From Bettongia penicillata ogilbyi (taxonomy: Eukaryota > Chordata > Mammalia > Diprotodontia > Potoroidae): a DNA stretch of 64,000 bases. The notes beneath the pieces are model-generated. The model made no database searches. It was not told the DNA's origin and saw only the letters and a program-made list of their open reading frames with translations. The stretch covers positions 1,218,771 to 1,282,770 of the forward strand of contig JAJHZJ010000061.1 of the NCBI GenBank assembly GCA_023548195.1, given 5' to 3'. The position numbers and the translations under genes were made by a program. Of the stretch, positions 11,466-21,535 are shown in pieces (the stretch's first letter is position 1; each line of letters starts with the position of its first letter).

Positions 11466-11807
11466 AGTAGAAAGACTCGTGTATGCTAGCTCCAAACCCA
11501 CAGCCCATAAATTTTCTGTAAAAAGAACTCCCCACAAATTCTGGAGCAGTGCAAGCCACGTAGCAACGCAGTAGAGGAGATTTCCGTTCCAGAGAGCCCC
11601 GAAAAACCGGCACCAAAGGTCTGTCATGCACCGGACAGCAGAGCGCACGCCCTGGACGTGAGGCCTCAGAGGAGCAGATCTGAGCAGGCTTCAGGGACAG
11701 AATCTCCGGCGGCCACGAGGGTCCCTCCACCTACAGGTCAGTGAGAGAGACTTCTGGACTGGCAGAGAGGGGAGCAGGGTGTCTCTGTGACTCGGGCCCC
11801 CTCAGGA

Positions 11808-11850
11808 GGCAGTAGCAGAGGCAGCAGCAGAGGCAGCAGCAGAGGCAGCC
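11808..11850 (+). repeat. 12-bp tandem repeat in HAL1 5' UTR
   Basis: A unit close to GCAGCAGCAGAG is repeated about 3.5 times. The same place in the copy at 53125-53150 is shorter, so the array varies in number between elements. Confidence 0.7.
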
Positions 11851-12119
11851 GTGGCCCGGAACTCCCAGAGCAGCAGGCAGGAGCTTAGGTCCATTACTGA
11901 AGGTCTCTGTGTAAACCCCCTGAGGGAACTGAGTCTGGGAGGTGGCCCTGCCCCCACCCAAGCACCAGAACTTAAGCTCACATTGAATAGCAGCCCCGTC
12001 CGCCACTGAAAGCCCTGAGGCTGGGGAGCAGCATTTGAATCTCAGACCCCAAGCACTAGCTGGGCAGATCTAGGCGGGGGTGGAGAGGAATCTCAGAAGT
12101 CAACTAACTGGCTGGGAAA

Positions 12120-13218
12120 ATGCCCAGAAAAGGGAAGAAATATAAGATCATAGAAGGCTACTTTCTTGGGGAACCGGTTTCCTCCTTTCATTTCTGATGA
12201 GGAGGATCAATGCTTGCCATCAGGGAAAGACATAGAAGTCAAGGCCTCTGTATCCCAAACATATGAAATAGATATCGAATGGGCTCAGGCCATGGAAGAG
12301 CTCAAAAAGAATTTTGAAAATCAAGTTAGACAGGTGGAGGAAAAACTGGGAAGAGAAATGAGAGAGATGCAAGAAAAGCATGAAAAGTGGGTCAATACCT
12401 TACTAAAGGAGACCCAAAAAAATGCTGAAGAAAATAACACCTTGAAAAATAGGCTCACTCAATTGGCAAAAGAGGTCCAAAAAGCCAATGAGGAGAAGGA
12501 TGCTTTCAAAAGCAGAATTAGCCAAATGGAAAAAGAGGTTCAAAAGTTCACTGAAGAAAATAGTTCTCTCAAAATTAGAATGGAACAGATGGAGGCAAAT
12601 GACTTTCTGAGAAACCAATAAATCACAAAACAAAACCAAAAGAATGAAAAAATGGAAGATAATGTGAAATATCTCATGGGAAAAACAACTGACCTGGAAA
12701 ATAGATCCAGGAGAGACAATTTAAAAATTATGGGACTACCTGAAAGCCATGATCAAAAAAAGAGCCTAGACATCATCTTTCATGAAATTTTCAAGGAAAA
12801 CTGCCCTGATATTCTAGAACCAGAGGGAAAAATAAGTATTGAAGGAATCCATCGATCACCACCTGAAAGAGATCCAAAAAGAGAAACTCCTAGGAACATT
12901 GTGGCCAATTTCCAGAATTCCCAGGTCAAAGAGAAAATATTGCAAGCAGCTAGAAAGAAACAGTTCCAGTGTTGTGGAAATACAATCAGGATAACCCAAG
13001 ATCTAGCAGCTTCTACATTAAGGGATCGAAGGGCATGGAATAGGATATTCCAAAAGTCAAAGGAACTAGGACTCAAACCAAGAATCACCTACCCAGCAAA
13101 ACTGAGTATAATACTTCAGGGGAAAATATGGTCTTTCAATGAAACAGAGGACTTTCAAGCATTCTTGATGAAAAGACCAGAGCTGAAAAGAAAATTTGAC
13201 TTTCAAACACAAGAATGA
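12120..13218 (+). pseudogene. HAL1/L1 ORF1 (RNA-binding chaperone), copy A, broken
   Basis: This encodes an L1 ORF1p-like protein of about 366 residues when intact. L1 ORF1p is a trimeric nucleic-acid chaperone that coats element RNA in the cytoplasm. Visible parts are an N-terminus MPRKGKK, a long heptad-repeat coiled coil rich in E, K and Q (roughly residues 50-170), an RRM-like section opening with RRDNLKIMGLPE, and a C-terminal domain with the conserved RITYPAKLS. The reading frame is broken twice: a frameshift near 12165-12185, and an in-frame TAA at 12619-12621 where the other copies have GAA. Two open stretches remain (12166-12621 and 12652-13218). The start was set by the ATG shared by all three younger copies. 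No ORF2 follows. It cannot make a full protein. Confidence 0.88.
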
Positions 13219-13351
13219 GAAGAAGCATGAAAAAGTAAACAGCAAAGAGAAGTCATAAGGGACTTATCAAAGGTAAACTGTTTATATTCCTACATGAAAA
13301 GAAAATATTTGTAACTCTTAAAACTTTTCAGTATCTGGGTAGTTGATAGGA

Positions 13352-13434
13352 CCACACACACACACATACACACACATGCACACACACATGTACACATATG
13401 CGTGCACACATACACACATGCACGCACATACAGA
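13352..13434. repeat. (CA)n-rich microsatellite in HAL1 3' UTR
   Basis: Imperfect CA/CACACATG repeats sit at the same place in all three younger HAL1 copies (also 54659-54728 and, reversed, 55655-55724). The seed was therefore part of the source element and has drifted in each copy. Confidence 0.85.
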
Positions 13435-14282
13435 GACAGAGAGCACAGAGTGAATTGAATAGGATGGGACCATATCTTAAAAGAAATTAAGGTAAAAGGT
13501 GAGAAATGTAGTGGGTGGAGAGAGGGTGAAATGGAATGGGGTAAATTATCTCTCATTCAAGAGGCAAGCAGGAGACTTTTTAGTGGAGGGGAAAAGAGGA
13601 GAGCTGAGAAAAAAACATGAAGTTTACCTTCATCACATTCGACTAAAGGAAGGAATAAAATGCATACTTATTTTGGTATGAAAACCTATCTTACAATACA
13701 GGAAAGTGGGGGAGAAGGGGATAAGCAGGGTGGGGAGGATGATGGGAGGGAGGGCAATGGGAGGAGGGAGCAATTTGAAGTCAACACTCAGGGAGGGACA
13801 GGATCAAAAGACAGAATAGAAACAATGGGGAGCAGGACAGGATGGTGGGAAATACAATTAGTCTTATATAACATGACTATTATCGAAGTCATTTGCAAAA
13901 CTACACAGATAGGGCCTATATTGAATTGCCTGCCTTCCCAAAGGGAATGAGTGGGGAGGGAGGGGTGGGGGAGAATTTGGAACTCAAAGTTTTAGGAACA
14001 ACTGTTGAGTATTGTTCTTGCTACTAGGAAATCAGAAATACAGTTAATGGGGAATAGAAAGTCATCTGGCCCTACAGGACAAAAGAGAAGATGGGGACAA
14101 GGGAAGGGAGGGATGATAGAAGAGAGGGCAGATTGGTGATAGGGGAAATTAGAATGCTTGGGTGTATTGGGGTGGGGGTAGGGGATAAAAGGGGAGAAAA
14201 TTTGGGACCCAAAATTTTGTGAAAATGAATGTAAAAAGTCAAATAAATAAATTTATATTTAAGAAAAAGATTCACTGGGAGT

Positions 14283-14929
14283 ATACTAATTATAATAATT
14301 GTTACTAAAAAATAATTAAACATTTATGAGATATATACTCTGCACTTAGCACTGTGCTGGATGTTGGAGAGACAAAGTCAGAAATTAAAATAGTTCTTGA
14401 GGTACTTATGAGAAGGGGAGCCCAGAATAATATCCACACAGATGAATAATTTTAAAATATAAACAAAAAATATAAACAAATTATAAATTTATAAAAATAT
14501 AAAACAAAAAAAATTTTTAAATGGGAGAGGTGAGTCAACTTACAATGGAAAGAATCAGCAAAAGCAAAATATAGAATCTGGTACTTGAGGTAAGCCTTGA
14601 ATTCAGTTTTTAAAACAATAAAGCCCTTGATATTTATCTTGCGTCTATGTTTTTTAATAACCTTAGTAATACTTTGGAAGGCTTATTTGTGAGGCTCTTT
14701 TGCGTTTTGCAATACGGATCTCACCCAGTATTCATTTCACATGTTAATTATTAATCTGTGTGCTGCAGAGAGAAGTTGCTTTTAAGATATCTGTATCTAT
14801 AATCATCCTTTGTCCTTTGAAATGAGCTCCCTTGAATGCAATTTAACACAAGCACACCTAAAAGTATTTTCCTCTTCTCCATACAATCAGCAGAACATCC
14901 TGTAAATGTCTTTGAATAATAAGTATGGT
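14283..14929. other. Unassigned non-coding DNA
   Basis: A weak match to the ancient repeat family lies at 14320-14420 (GAGATATATACTCTGCACTTAGC, GTACTTATGAGAAGGGGAGC). The rest is AT-rich and unassigned. Confidence 0.35.
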
Positions 14930-15068
14930 AGTGAATAGAACACCAGCCCTGAAGTCAGGAGGACCTGAGTTCAAGTCTGGTCTCAGACGCTCAACACATA
15001 TTAGCTGTGTGACCTTGGGCAAGTCACTTAACATTGATTGCCTTGCCCCCCCCCCTCAAAAAAAGAAA
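14930..15068 (+). repeat. CORE-SINE, 5'-truncated
   Basis: It contains GAAGTCAGGAGGACCTGAGT, GTCTGGTCTCAGACGC, and TGTGTGACCTTGGGCAAGTC, then a C-run and an A-rich tail (15045-15066). The first part of the tRNA head is missing. Confidence 0.8.
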
Positions 15069-15497
15069 GAGTAAATACCTCAGGTCATCTGCTATAATCA
15101 TTTACTTGGAATGTGCCATCTGAAAAGATTTAGGCTTTTGCCAAAGATTTATCTCTGAACTCAATTAAGTAGCTCAAAATCCCACCCAGAAATACAGTTT
15201 TTGGTAGATCATTTACCCTCTCTGAGCCTCATTTTCCTTATCTATAAAATGAGGGGTGATTAGATGACCCCCGAGAACCCTTCCAGTTCTGTATCTGTAA
15301 TTCCAAGCTCTATGAATCTAGCTTTATTCTACTGCCCCTTACTTGGTTTATAAGGCTTTTTTAAAAGGCAGAGAAATATGATGGGGAAAATAGTGAACTC
15401 AGAGTCAGCAGACATGAGTGCTGTGGCTTTACAATTGAAGGAGCCTATATTGCATAGGGAAAGGGAACAGACATTTATTAACCACTTGTAATACACC

Positions 15498-15656
15498 TGT
15501 CAGCTAGGTGGCACAATGGTAGAGCGCTGGGCCTAAATCAGGAAGTTTCATCTTCCTGAATTCAAATTTAGCCTTAAATACTTATTAGCCATGTGACCCT
15601 TTGCCAAAACAACCCCACATGGGGTCATGGAGAGTTGGACACAACTGAACAATATG
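15498..15656 (+). repeat. CORE-SINE with internal deletion, BovB/RTE-like tail (MAR1-like)
   Basis: The head is GTCAGCTAGGTGGCACAATGG, followed by CATCTTCCTGAATTCAAAT and ATGTGACCCTTTGCC. It then jumps to the tail ATGGGGTCATGGAGAGTTGG with ACACAACTGAACAA. The middle (about 80 bases of the usual body) is missing. Confidence 0.75.
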
Positions 15657-15872
15657 CCAGGCACTGTACTAAAGTGCTTTACAAATATTATCTCATTTGA
15701 TTCTCACAACAATTCTGGAAGGCAGATGAAATTATTATTCCCATTTTATAGTTGAAGAAATTGAGGCAGATAGAAGCTAAGAATTAACCAAGATCAGAGC
15801 TAGTAAGTCTCTGAGGTTGGATTTGAACTCAAGTCTTTCTGACTCCAAGTTCCATGCTCTATCACCTAGGGT
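15657..15872 (-). repeat. CORE-SINE, MIR/Ther-1 type
   Basis: On the minus strand: GATAGAGCATGGAACTTGGA, GACTTGAGTTCAAATCCAAC, a diverged CORE, and the 3' part GAGATAATATTTGTAAAGCA. Head and tail are both present, with a divergence that suggests great age. Confidence 0.7.
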
Positions 15873-15954
15873 TACTAGCAGCAAAAAGGGTTGAGACTTG
15901 CTTGAATGCTGTCCACAGTCTGAGAGGGGTCTGGGTTGCCTGATAGCCAGTTAG

Positions 15955-16333
15955 TCAATCAGCCATTAAGCTTTTATTAAGCACCTACTATGTGCCAGGC
16001 AGTGTGCTAAGTGCTGGGGATACAAAAACCAAAAAAAAAAAAAAAAGACAGTCCCTGCCCTGAAAGAACCTATCATCTGATGGGGGAAGACAAAGTAAGG
16101 CAAAAACCAGCCACTGTTCTGTAGGAACTTACTGTCTCATGGGACAGACAATATGTAATCAAATGTACCAACAGGGAAAGCTGGAAAAGGAAGATACCAA
16201 GATTAAAGAGGACAAGGAGAGGCTTCTAGCAGAAAGCAGGACTTCAGATAAGACTTAAAGGAAACCTGGGAAACCAAAAGGTAGAAACAAAGGGAGAGAG
16301 ACAGAGACAGAGACACACAGAGACAGAGGAGAC

Positions 16334-16412
<79 letters not shown>

Positions 16413-16615
16413 AGATCCAAGTATGAAGGACAGCTAGTGAAAATTCTCAGTCTGGAGATGGTGTTTTGTATAAAGAACAACGAGGAAGCCAGTGTCACTG
16501 TATCAAAGAGTACATGAAGGCAAGTAAGATGTAAGAAGACTGGAAAAGGTTGGAAGGAGTCAAGCTATAAAAGACTTTAAAAATCCAAACAGAAGACTTT
16601 ATTTTACTTCCTTCT
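15955..16615 (+). repeat. Ancient interspersed repeat, class not assigned
   Basis: It starts with TTATTAAGCACCTACTATGT, GCCAGGCAGTGTGCTAAGTG and CTGGGGATACAAA, then an A-run, then CAGTCCCTGCCCTGAAAGAA. It continues past a GA microsatellite to AAAAGACTTTAAAAATCCAA. This is one of the longest copies of the family in the window. Confidence 0.55.
16291..16409. repeat. (GA)n microsatellite
   Basis: About 120 bases of GA, with GACA variants at the left edge. On the other strand it produces a serine/leucine-rich frame that is not a gene. Confidence 0.95.
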
Positions 16616-17218
16616 CTAGCTGGAGAGGAAGAATCAGAGAAAGAAAGACAGATTTTTTTTTTTCTCTGCTTTGCTATGTGCTCTGCTGATCAGAAAAGAA
16701 GTGTTACTTTTCTGACAGCTGTTTGGAGAAAACAGAATCTCCTGTTATCTTAAGAGAGAGCTTAGGGAATTGCCTTAATTCTACTGCAGCTTGGGAGAAG
16801 GAAAACCATTCAGAAGTTTATCTATATCGCCCTTTATTGACCTGTATGGCTTAAGAGTTCAAATGCACCATTTAAACTCTCATCAGTACTTTGTAGTATT
16901 GAGAGTTTTTTCTTCAACAGTTAAAATGAAAATTTCAGCACTAATATTTTTTCTTCAACACTATCTACCTCTTGAAAGAAGGAAAATCCTTTATGAACTT
17001 GCCTGCACTGCCCTTTACTTTCTTCTACGGCTTAAGAAAGGGAAAACTGTCATAACCCATAAAGAGCAGATTTGATTAGCTTGCCAGAGTCCAGGCCAGA
17101 CATAAAGAAGCTTCTGCTTCACAAAAGAGCTTACTTAACATGCTTCAGTAACTGGAAAAAAATAGAGAAAGGACTGTTTAGCAAGAGAATGGAGCAGTTC
17201 AAAAGAAGAGCTTGATTT
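16616..17218. other. Unassigned DNA, possibly LTR or ERV-derived
   Basis: Two similar segments occur about 170 bases apart: one with GCCCTTTATTGACCTGTATGGCTTAAGAG (16830-16858), the other with GCCCTTTACTTTCTTCTACGGCTTAAGAA (17011-17039). Repeated words TTTTTTCTTCAACA lie at about 16906 and 16947. This looks like an old internal duplication. No gene is recognised. Confidence 0.4.
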
Positions 17219-18204
17219 TGCACAACATAGATTATACTCTAAAAAAATTAGTGCCAGTTGGGTCTGTAGCTCAGAATTAGTTCCCCCATTCATGTATCTC
17301 CTTGGTAAGTTTCTGTAAATGTGTGCCCACTTTCCCCTGACACTACTTACGTTGGTACAAAAGTATGATCCAGATTTGTAAGTGGGCTCTGATACATGGA
17401 TTATTCTTGCTTTTGCCTTCTCATTTGGATAATATTTAAGAATTAATGGTGTCATTATGACTAATTTCATATAAATGAGAAGCATATCAACAGAGTCTCA
17501 GAAACTCAGAAGCAGCAAAGTTCAGGAATATATTTCTTCCACACTAGAGTTATTTCTAGTACTCTTGAAGTGAGTACTAGCTTTGCGGTCACCCTTCTGA
17601 GTGGGAACAGATTCAGTGGAGACTTCTCAGGAATGTGGATTCTCCTCCCAGGGGTAAAGGAGACTGAGAGGCTCAGGTTACAACGCCTTCAGAGTTGAGT
17701 AATTACCATATAAGGATATAAGCTATGTAGTATACTAGAATCAGTGATTGGATAGAATTCACTAAATCTTCAATGCCTAATTTGCATGTGTCCAGGAAGT
17801 TGGCAGTCCTCACACAGGTCCACTTCATTTGCATGTACTCTCAATGCTTTCTGCATATACTGACTCGTATTTTCACGGGCTTTGTAACAGACAGGGGGGC
17901 AGGGAATTTGAACCAAACTTAAGATGGGATTGGTTAGATTTTGCGCCCAGAATGTAAGACCACGTTTCTCAGCCAATGAGAACAATGGTCAGTGGTGGGA
18001 GGGGTTTCTGCATTGAGTCTATATATATCACTGCTCTACCTTTGTGCTTTGGTTTCCCTGCTCCAGACTACCTGGGGAAGGGATTGCCCCACTTCTCAGG
18101 AGAATCGAATAAAGGAACTTTCTGTTAACACTTTGAGATGCCTCTGAGTAGTCAATTTGAGTAGGAGGTCTTGCTATCCCATACAGTTCTGAGGAACCAC
18201 CACA
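17219..18204 (+). mobile_element. Probable solo LTR (ERV), 5' boundary uncertain
   Basis: A retroviral promoter and processing layout is clear: CCAAT at 17973-17977, TATATATA at 18020-18027, AATAAA at 18108-18113, then ~90 bases resembling U5 ending ACCACCACA at 18204. ATTT follows the end (18205-18208) and also precedes a TG at 17219, which would give a 986-bp LTR with a 4-bp duplication. ATTT is a weak word and the two ends are not inverted copies, so the left boundary is only a suggestion. Confidence 0.5.
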
Positions 18205-18449
18205 ATTTATTAAAATGGGCATAGGTGGAGAGAGAGTCAGCCCCAGTTCAAGGAGAAACAGAATTCAAGGGTCAGGTCAGTGACATGCCGGAGTTGCACA
18301 CATATCTCTGGACAATGAGGCAATAAATGCATCTTCCAGGAAAGGAAGAACTAAGTTACATAAGGCATGCTATCTCTCGTGAAACCAAGCAATTACTCAG
18401 GAATTTAGTCCCATTGGCATACGTAAGCCACACGTGATAATCCCAGCTC

Positions 18450-18850
18450 TTCACATTGCTAGTCACCTAGATGCTGGCTATCAGTGACTCTTTTATGGAC
18501 AACTCGTGTGGGGCAGGCGATCACATGGTGGTCAGAAGAAGCAATGCAAGGACGCTCTCAAGAATTTTGAATTTGATTGTGGGACATGGGAGACACTGGC
18601 ACAGGACTGCTCAGCATGGCGTGCCCATATCAGAAAAGGTGCTGTGCTCTATGAGCAAAGCAGGAAATGTAGGATGCACAAATTTGGAGTAACCACCCCA
18701 AATGTTCACACAGACTATCTGTGCCCAATCTGTGGCAGAACATTTGGAGCTCATATTGGTCTGATCAGCCACAGTTGTACACATTGAAACTTCACCTTAT
18801 CATGGTGATATCATTTTGGTCCTTTTCAAGAACGAAGGACAACAACCAAC
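18450..18850 (+). pseudogene. RTE-like LINE, C-terminus of the polymerase ORF and 3' end
   Basis: An open stretch at 18506-18787 translates with RRSHGGQKK, WETLAQDCSAWRAHIRKGA, and ends with CPICGRTFGAHIGLISHSCTH, a C2H2-type zinc-finger motif just before the stop. This block is familiar as the tail of RTE-related LINE polymerases, whose reading frame normally also has endonuclease and reverse transcriptase. None of that remains here; upstream bases 18450-18505 only match weakly and are out of frame. The 3' end reads TCAAGAACGAAGGACAACAAC, a terminus that resembles a SINE tail at 39385-39410. It is a 5'-truncated dead copy. The exact LINE clade could not be decided by eye; the zinc finger should not be read as a host transcription factor. 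Confidence 0.65.
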
Positions 18851-19090
18851 CAATCAGTGACACCAAGTAGTGGGTTTGTTTTTTGGTTTTTTGATTTTTT
18901 TTTAAAGTGTTGTCTTTGTTTTTAAAATTAAATTGACATTTCCAGGTATAAGTCCTTATAAGCATTCACAGAATGCCATGAATGCCAAAGCTAGGAAGCT
19001 TGTTTCAGGGAGAATCATGATGATGTGTGATAGAATTGCTTAGAGAGCTTTTCAAGCATGTACACAGACATTCTGTAATTGGTTTTTGTT
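18851..19090. other. Unassigned DNA, T-rich
   Basis: T-rich from 18873 to 18930; otherwise nothing is recognised. Confidence 0.35.
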
Positions 19091-19135
19091 ATTTTGATGT
19101 TCAGTCATTTCAGTTCTGTCTAACTCTTCAAGATA
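19091..19135 (-). repeat. CORE-SINE tail fragment
   Basis: Only the tail remains: on the minus strand TTAGACAGAACTGAAATGAC followed by TGAACATC. It matches the BovB/RTE-like SINE tail seen at 3605 and 6297. Confidence 0.45.
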
Positions 19136-19305
19136 ACTTGTTTGGGTCTGGTAAAAGCATGGTAAAAAGGAGCCCTCTTGATTGGTGACCTAGCCAGAAA
19201 TGGTGGTACATTCAAAAAGAGCTGGTCTCTCATCTATTCTCTTAGTCTACCCTCTCTTGGTTTGACTTCTTCCAGTTCCTACAGCATACCAATGAGGGTT
19301 AGAGC

Positions 19306-19470
19306 TGTACGGTGATAGATGTTGGGCCCTTCCTTCTTGGGGCTATCATGTGCCCATGAATACAAACCTCAGTCTTTTATTCTTTTAAGTGAAGGAGTTT
19401 CATTGGGAGACTATGACTTTGTAAGTTTTAAAAGGTCAGCAGAGTAAGCTAACCAAGGTCAAGGAGTCCA
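19306..19470 (+). repeat. ~170-bp repeat, copy 1
   Basis: It runs from TGTACGGTGATAGATG to AAGGAGTCCA and is clearly related to 20559-20741 (shared words CATCATGTGCCCATGAA-like, GAGACTATGA, AAAGGTCAG, AGAGTAAGC). The class is unknown. The TG...CA ends and the behaviour of copy 2 suggest a small LTR-like or other mobile unit. Confidence 0.55.
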
Positions 19471-19727
19471 GGAGTCAAATTCATACCGTATTTTACAGTC
19501 AAGGCAGCATAGAATTCCCAAAGAGAGAAGAGCAATCTTCAGAACATAGTGATAGATGACGCTAGGACTTGTCCAGCGCTGATGCCTCACTTGTGCATGA
19601 ATTTGGTAGGACCAATGCTGTGGAGAAACTATATTAATCTGAGCTCTTTCTTTGCAGAGATGCAAGCAGCATAGTAGAGAGTGTACCCCTGTGGTATTAA
19701 GCAGAAATGTTTGTAATTCTGTTCTTG

Positions 19728-20165
19728 GTATTGCTTCTCCTTCATTTTCAAAGAAGATCAATGATATCAAGATAGGTGAGGTCTTGACCTAAGTGTAAGT
19801 TGGATTCAAGTGAGAGAAAGTTGGACAATGTCATCAGCTTCACTCTCTCTTCCAGAGTCATTAAAAGTCCAGTGGCAGGACAAAGTCAAGATGACTGGCA
19901 GTGGCCTGAGATGCAGTGGACAACCTTGGCATCTTCTATGTCTGACCAAACTCTAAGTACTCTATAATGCCTACTTCAGCCACCTTCATAGCCATTGGAA
20001 CAAATTGTTCTCATCAACCCATTCTGTTGGGAGAACTCTTCACATTGTTGAGATAGAGATCTGATGGGTTTGAGGTCTATTGGTTACCTTTAGCCTGGTT
20101 TAGCCTGTCTGCTGAGATGGTTTTACCAGCAGGTGGCCACTGCACATGCTACAGATATCTTTAAA
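19728..20165 (-). repeat. SINE/RTE-derived repeat with AACGAAGGA-type tail
   Basis: On the minus strand the 3' end reads GATATCATTGATCTTCTTTG followed by AAAATGAAGGAGAAG. Before it stand a body with GACTTTGTCCTGCCACTGGA and AGAGAGAGTGAAGCTGATGA. This corresponds to the distal half of the SINE at 39099-39413. The left flank of that body (20000-20160) adds a segment I have no name for. Confidence 0.5.
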
Positions 20166-20524
20166 GTAAATATTCTTTTGTAAGATCTAATTGGCAAGTG
20201 GGACAACAGTCACTGTTGACGAACAGTGGGAGGAAATGAAGGCACAAGTCAATAGTATTGGAGATACTTCAAACCCTCAGAAGTACCTCTAGAATTCTGG
20301 AAGGAAAATAGCCAGCCTGACTCAGGGAGAAGAACTCCAGAGCACTTACTAAACAAAGGCAACCTTTGTGAAGACCTTTTCTTCATAATTACATCTGGTT
20401 CGTGTCATAGTTGACAAAATATAGTTTCTATAAAATCAGATGATGAAAAAGAAGACTAGTTTTTGGTCTTGACCAAGGGCAGAGTTGCATTCAACTGAAA
20501 AGGAGTTGTCACATACTAAGGCAT
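20166..20524. other. Unassigned non-coding DNA
   Basis: No repeat or gene is recognised. At 20276-20400 the order resembles low-copy unique sequence. Confidence 0.3.
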
Positions 20525-20950
20525 GCAGTGGGCAGCAAAGTGGTGCAGTGGATAGAGCTGTAGGAGGATAGATGTGGGGCCCTCCTTGCCTGAAACCATC
20601 ATGTGCCCATGAAGGCAAGCATGGGGGTTTTTCCCTCAAAATTTGTTCTGTCAGGTTAAGTGAAAATGATTAATCTGGAGACTATGAGCTTGTGCATTTT
20701 GAAAGGTCAGGAGAGTAAGCCACCCAAGAGCAAGGAATCCAGGGCTGGGAACCAGGAAGACTCATCTTTCTAAATTCAAATCCAGCCTCAGACATTTGCC
20801 ACCTGTGTGACCTTGGGCAAGTCACTTAACTGTTTGCCTCAGTTTCTCATCTGTAAAATTAGCTGTAGAAGGAAATGGCAAACCACTGCAGTAAAAAAAA
20901 AAACCCTAAAGAGTGAGACATGACTGAAATGACTATAGAATGATAACAAA
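20525..20950 (+). repeat. CORE-SINE interrupted by a 183-bp insertion
   Basis: The head GGGCAGCAAAGTGGTGCAGTGGATAGAGC (20529-20558) is cut and the body resumes at GGGCTGGGAACCAGGAAGAC (20742). It runs through TGTGTGACCTTGGGCAAGTC and AAGGAAATGGCAAACCACTG to the tail GAGTGAGACATGACTGAAAT. Without the insertion it is a near full-length BovB/RTE-tailed SINE. Confidence 0.8.
20559..20741 (+). mobile_element. ~183-bp unit inserted in a SINE (repeat copy 2)
   Basis: It starts TGTAGGAGGATAGATGTGGG and ends AAGGAATCCA. The left flank is GAGC (20555-20558) and the right flank is GGGC (20742-20745), consistent with a 4-bp duplication carrying one change. Related to 19306-19470. TG...CA ends with a 4-bp duplication would suit a short LTR remnant. 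Confidence 0.5.
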
Positions 20951-21535
20951 TAGACCCACAGACTTTGACTATCAAATCTTCAGAATATATATCTCTGAAA
21001 GGAAACCTGGTTATAGGGGAAAAGGCTCTGGACAACAAAGTAGGAGACCTGAGTTCCAGCCTGGCTCTGCAACAAAGTAGGCATGATATTTCAGGACAAG
21101 TCACTTAACCAATGGCTCAGTCTTTTAAAATATTTTTTATGAATACCTCCTATTATTATATTACAACCATTTCTAGAATTATCTTTCTCCATATCCCACT
21201 TCATCCTTCTCATTCTTTCAAACTAAGCATCCCTTTGTAACAAAGAAAAACAATCAAGAAAAACACCCCATTCAGGGACCATAACTGAAAAGTATGATAT
21301 TCTACCAGGGCCTGTTCATATCTGTAAAATGAGAAGTCTTTGGAGGTTATCTCCAAAGTATCTTTCAGCTCTATAATCTTAAAAGCTGGATTTGGGGCCT
21401 GACCATAATAGCAACTATATTCTACTGATAAAGAATTAATATTTCACATCCTGGTTTACAGAAAATCACTTTCAATAAAACGTCCCAAAATCCAATAATT
21501 TTGAGTTTTTCCCTGTATTTTCACAGAAAATCACA
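20951..21535. other. Unassigned non-coding DNA
   Basis: Short CORE-SINE-like words are present (21045-21110, GGAGACCTGAGTTCCAGCCT, GACAAGTCACTTAACC). This is probably a diverged SINE at 21010-21115. The remaining sequence is not recognised. Confidence 0.4.

Larger units (their letters stand above)
11430..14282 (+). mobile_element. HAL1-type (ORF2-less L1) element, copy A, full length
   Basis: The element fills 11446-14266 (about 2.8 kb) between perfect 16-bp direct repeats AAGATTCACTGGGAGT at 11430-11445 and 14267-14282. The order is a 5' UTR starting GGGAGGAGCCAAGATGGCGG, an ORF1 (12120-13218), a ~1-kb 3' UTR with a CA-rich run, and an A/T-rich tail. There is no endonuclease or reverse transcriptase anywhere. 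The duplication shows the element inserted in this form, and two more copies in the window have the same layout. This is therefore a family structure (half-L1, HAL1) and not a private deletion. It must have borrowed reverse transcriptase, most likely from L1. Confidence 0.9.

Noticed and set aside
11428..12006. Overlapping minus-strand frames of 78-100 codons upstream of ORF1
   Set aside because: Antisense of the GC-rich HAL1 5' UTR; the equivalent frames in copies B and C differ in sequence and length.
16244..16498. 84-codon minus-strand frame with a long LS repeat
   Set aside because: Antisense of the (GA)n microsatellite.
18716..18787. C2H2 zinc finger, possibly a host KRAB-type zinc-finger gene
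   Set aside because: Only one finger, preceded by LINE polymerase wording (RRSHGGQKK, WETLAQD) and without a linker such as TGEKP; it fits the tail of an RTE-like LINE.
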